Shown here in pieces: positions 47,871-48,030 of a stretch of DNA of 48,030 nt (its first letter is position 1; the number at the start of each line of letters is the position of its first letter). Position numbers and translations under genes: made by a program. The stretch comes from Prochlorococcus sp. AG-676-L21 (lineage in GTDB: Bacteria > Cyanobacteriota > Cyanobacteriia > PCC-6307 > Cyanobiaceae). The DNA lies in contig QCUA01000007.1 in the NCBI GenBank assembly GCA_003210915.1, positions 1-48,030 on the forward strand, written 5' to 3'. The notes below the pieces were generated by a model. The model was not told the origin of the DNA. It searched no databases and was given only the letters and a program-made list of their open reading frames with translations.

Positions 47871-48030
47871 TTAGTGTAAATTAATCTTTTCTGATAAATA
47901 ACAGCCAAAGTCAATTAAATGCTCACATAAGGGTTTTATTTTTTTCTTTAATTTATTAAATTCTTCAATATTAGTGTTAGTATTTATTTCAACATCAACA
48001 TAAATAATATATTCTCCTAGTTCTCTTTTT
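47871..48030 (-). CDS. pheA: Prephenate dehydratase, C-terminal ACT domain (partial)
   Basis: The frame is open to the right edge. The visible C-terminal 52 residues read KRELGEYIIYVDVEI, then NKLKKKIKPLCEHLIDFGCY and a terminal LSEKINLH. The GEYIIYVDVE strand matches the (S)RP-x-x-x-LGEY-x-F-x-VD part of the ACT regulatory domain of prephenate dehydratase, which binds phenylalanine. The catalytic domain lies outside the window. The gene converges with the methyltransferase, with stop codons touching. Confidence 0.75.
   Translation of the reverse strand, partial: KRELGEYIIYVDVEINTNTNIEEFNKLKKKIKPLCEHLIDFGCYLSEKINLH

Noticed and set aside
1..48030. CRISPR array, rRNA operon, insertion sequence or prophage
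   Set aside because: No regularly spaced repeats, rRNA signatures, transposase genes with a plausible active site, or phage structural genes were seen.

Overview
The window is AT-rich chromosome from a marine picocyanobacterium, most likely a high-light Prochlorococcus. The evidence is psaA-psaB and psaI-psaL, cyanobacterial ndhN-ldpA, ferredoxin-type glutamate synthase, a CbiG-CobJ fusion, very short spacers and frequent TTG/GTG starts. All of it looks chromosomal. I see no insertion sequence, prophage, CRISPR array or rRNA.

Layout. 1-4332: the 3' end of a DinG/Rad3-type helicase, a DUF2839 membrane protein, recA behind a LexA-type operator, tRNA-Gln followed by a HAD hydrolase, and the overlapping pair ndhN-ldpA. 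4629-17537: one long S10-spc-alpha run from rplC to rplQ, including secY, adk, rpmJ and rpoA; rpsJ, rpsN, rpmD, infA and rpsD are not in it. 17570-20747: truA and rplM-rpsI-rpmE-prfA. 20754-25422: HNH endonuclease, alanine racemase, tRNA-Ser, a second HAD protein and the cobalamin fusion. 25762-32615: photosystem I genes psaA-psaB and psaI-psaL, with a strong terminator after psaB, a glycosyltransferase and a small HEAT-like protein between them. 32667-35228: a divergent NlpC/P60 peptidase and beta-lactamase-fold hydrolase, then a degenerate serine-recombinase-like gene and a small acidic gene. 35528-41299: lipA, a YciI-like protein and the 1521-residue glutamate synthase. 41495-46222: the str operon rpsL-rpsG-fusA-tuf-rpsJ. 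46278-48030: a Lon-substrate-domain protein, a quinone methyltransferase of the tocopherol/plastoquinone type, and the 3' end of pheA.

Most genes serve translation, the translocon, RNA polymerase, photosystem I, nitrogen assimilation (GOGAT) and cofactors (lipoate, cobalamin, quinones). The least explained parts are regulatory or small: the structured leader before rplC, inverted repeats before psaA and psaI, and the 34328-35527 segment. That segment holds a serine-recombinase homologue lacking its nucleophile, a small acidic gene, an inverted repeat and a possible 45-residue ORF. I regard it as the best candidate for something undescribed. The evidence is sequence pattern only, and the repeat and small ORF could be chance.
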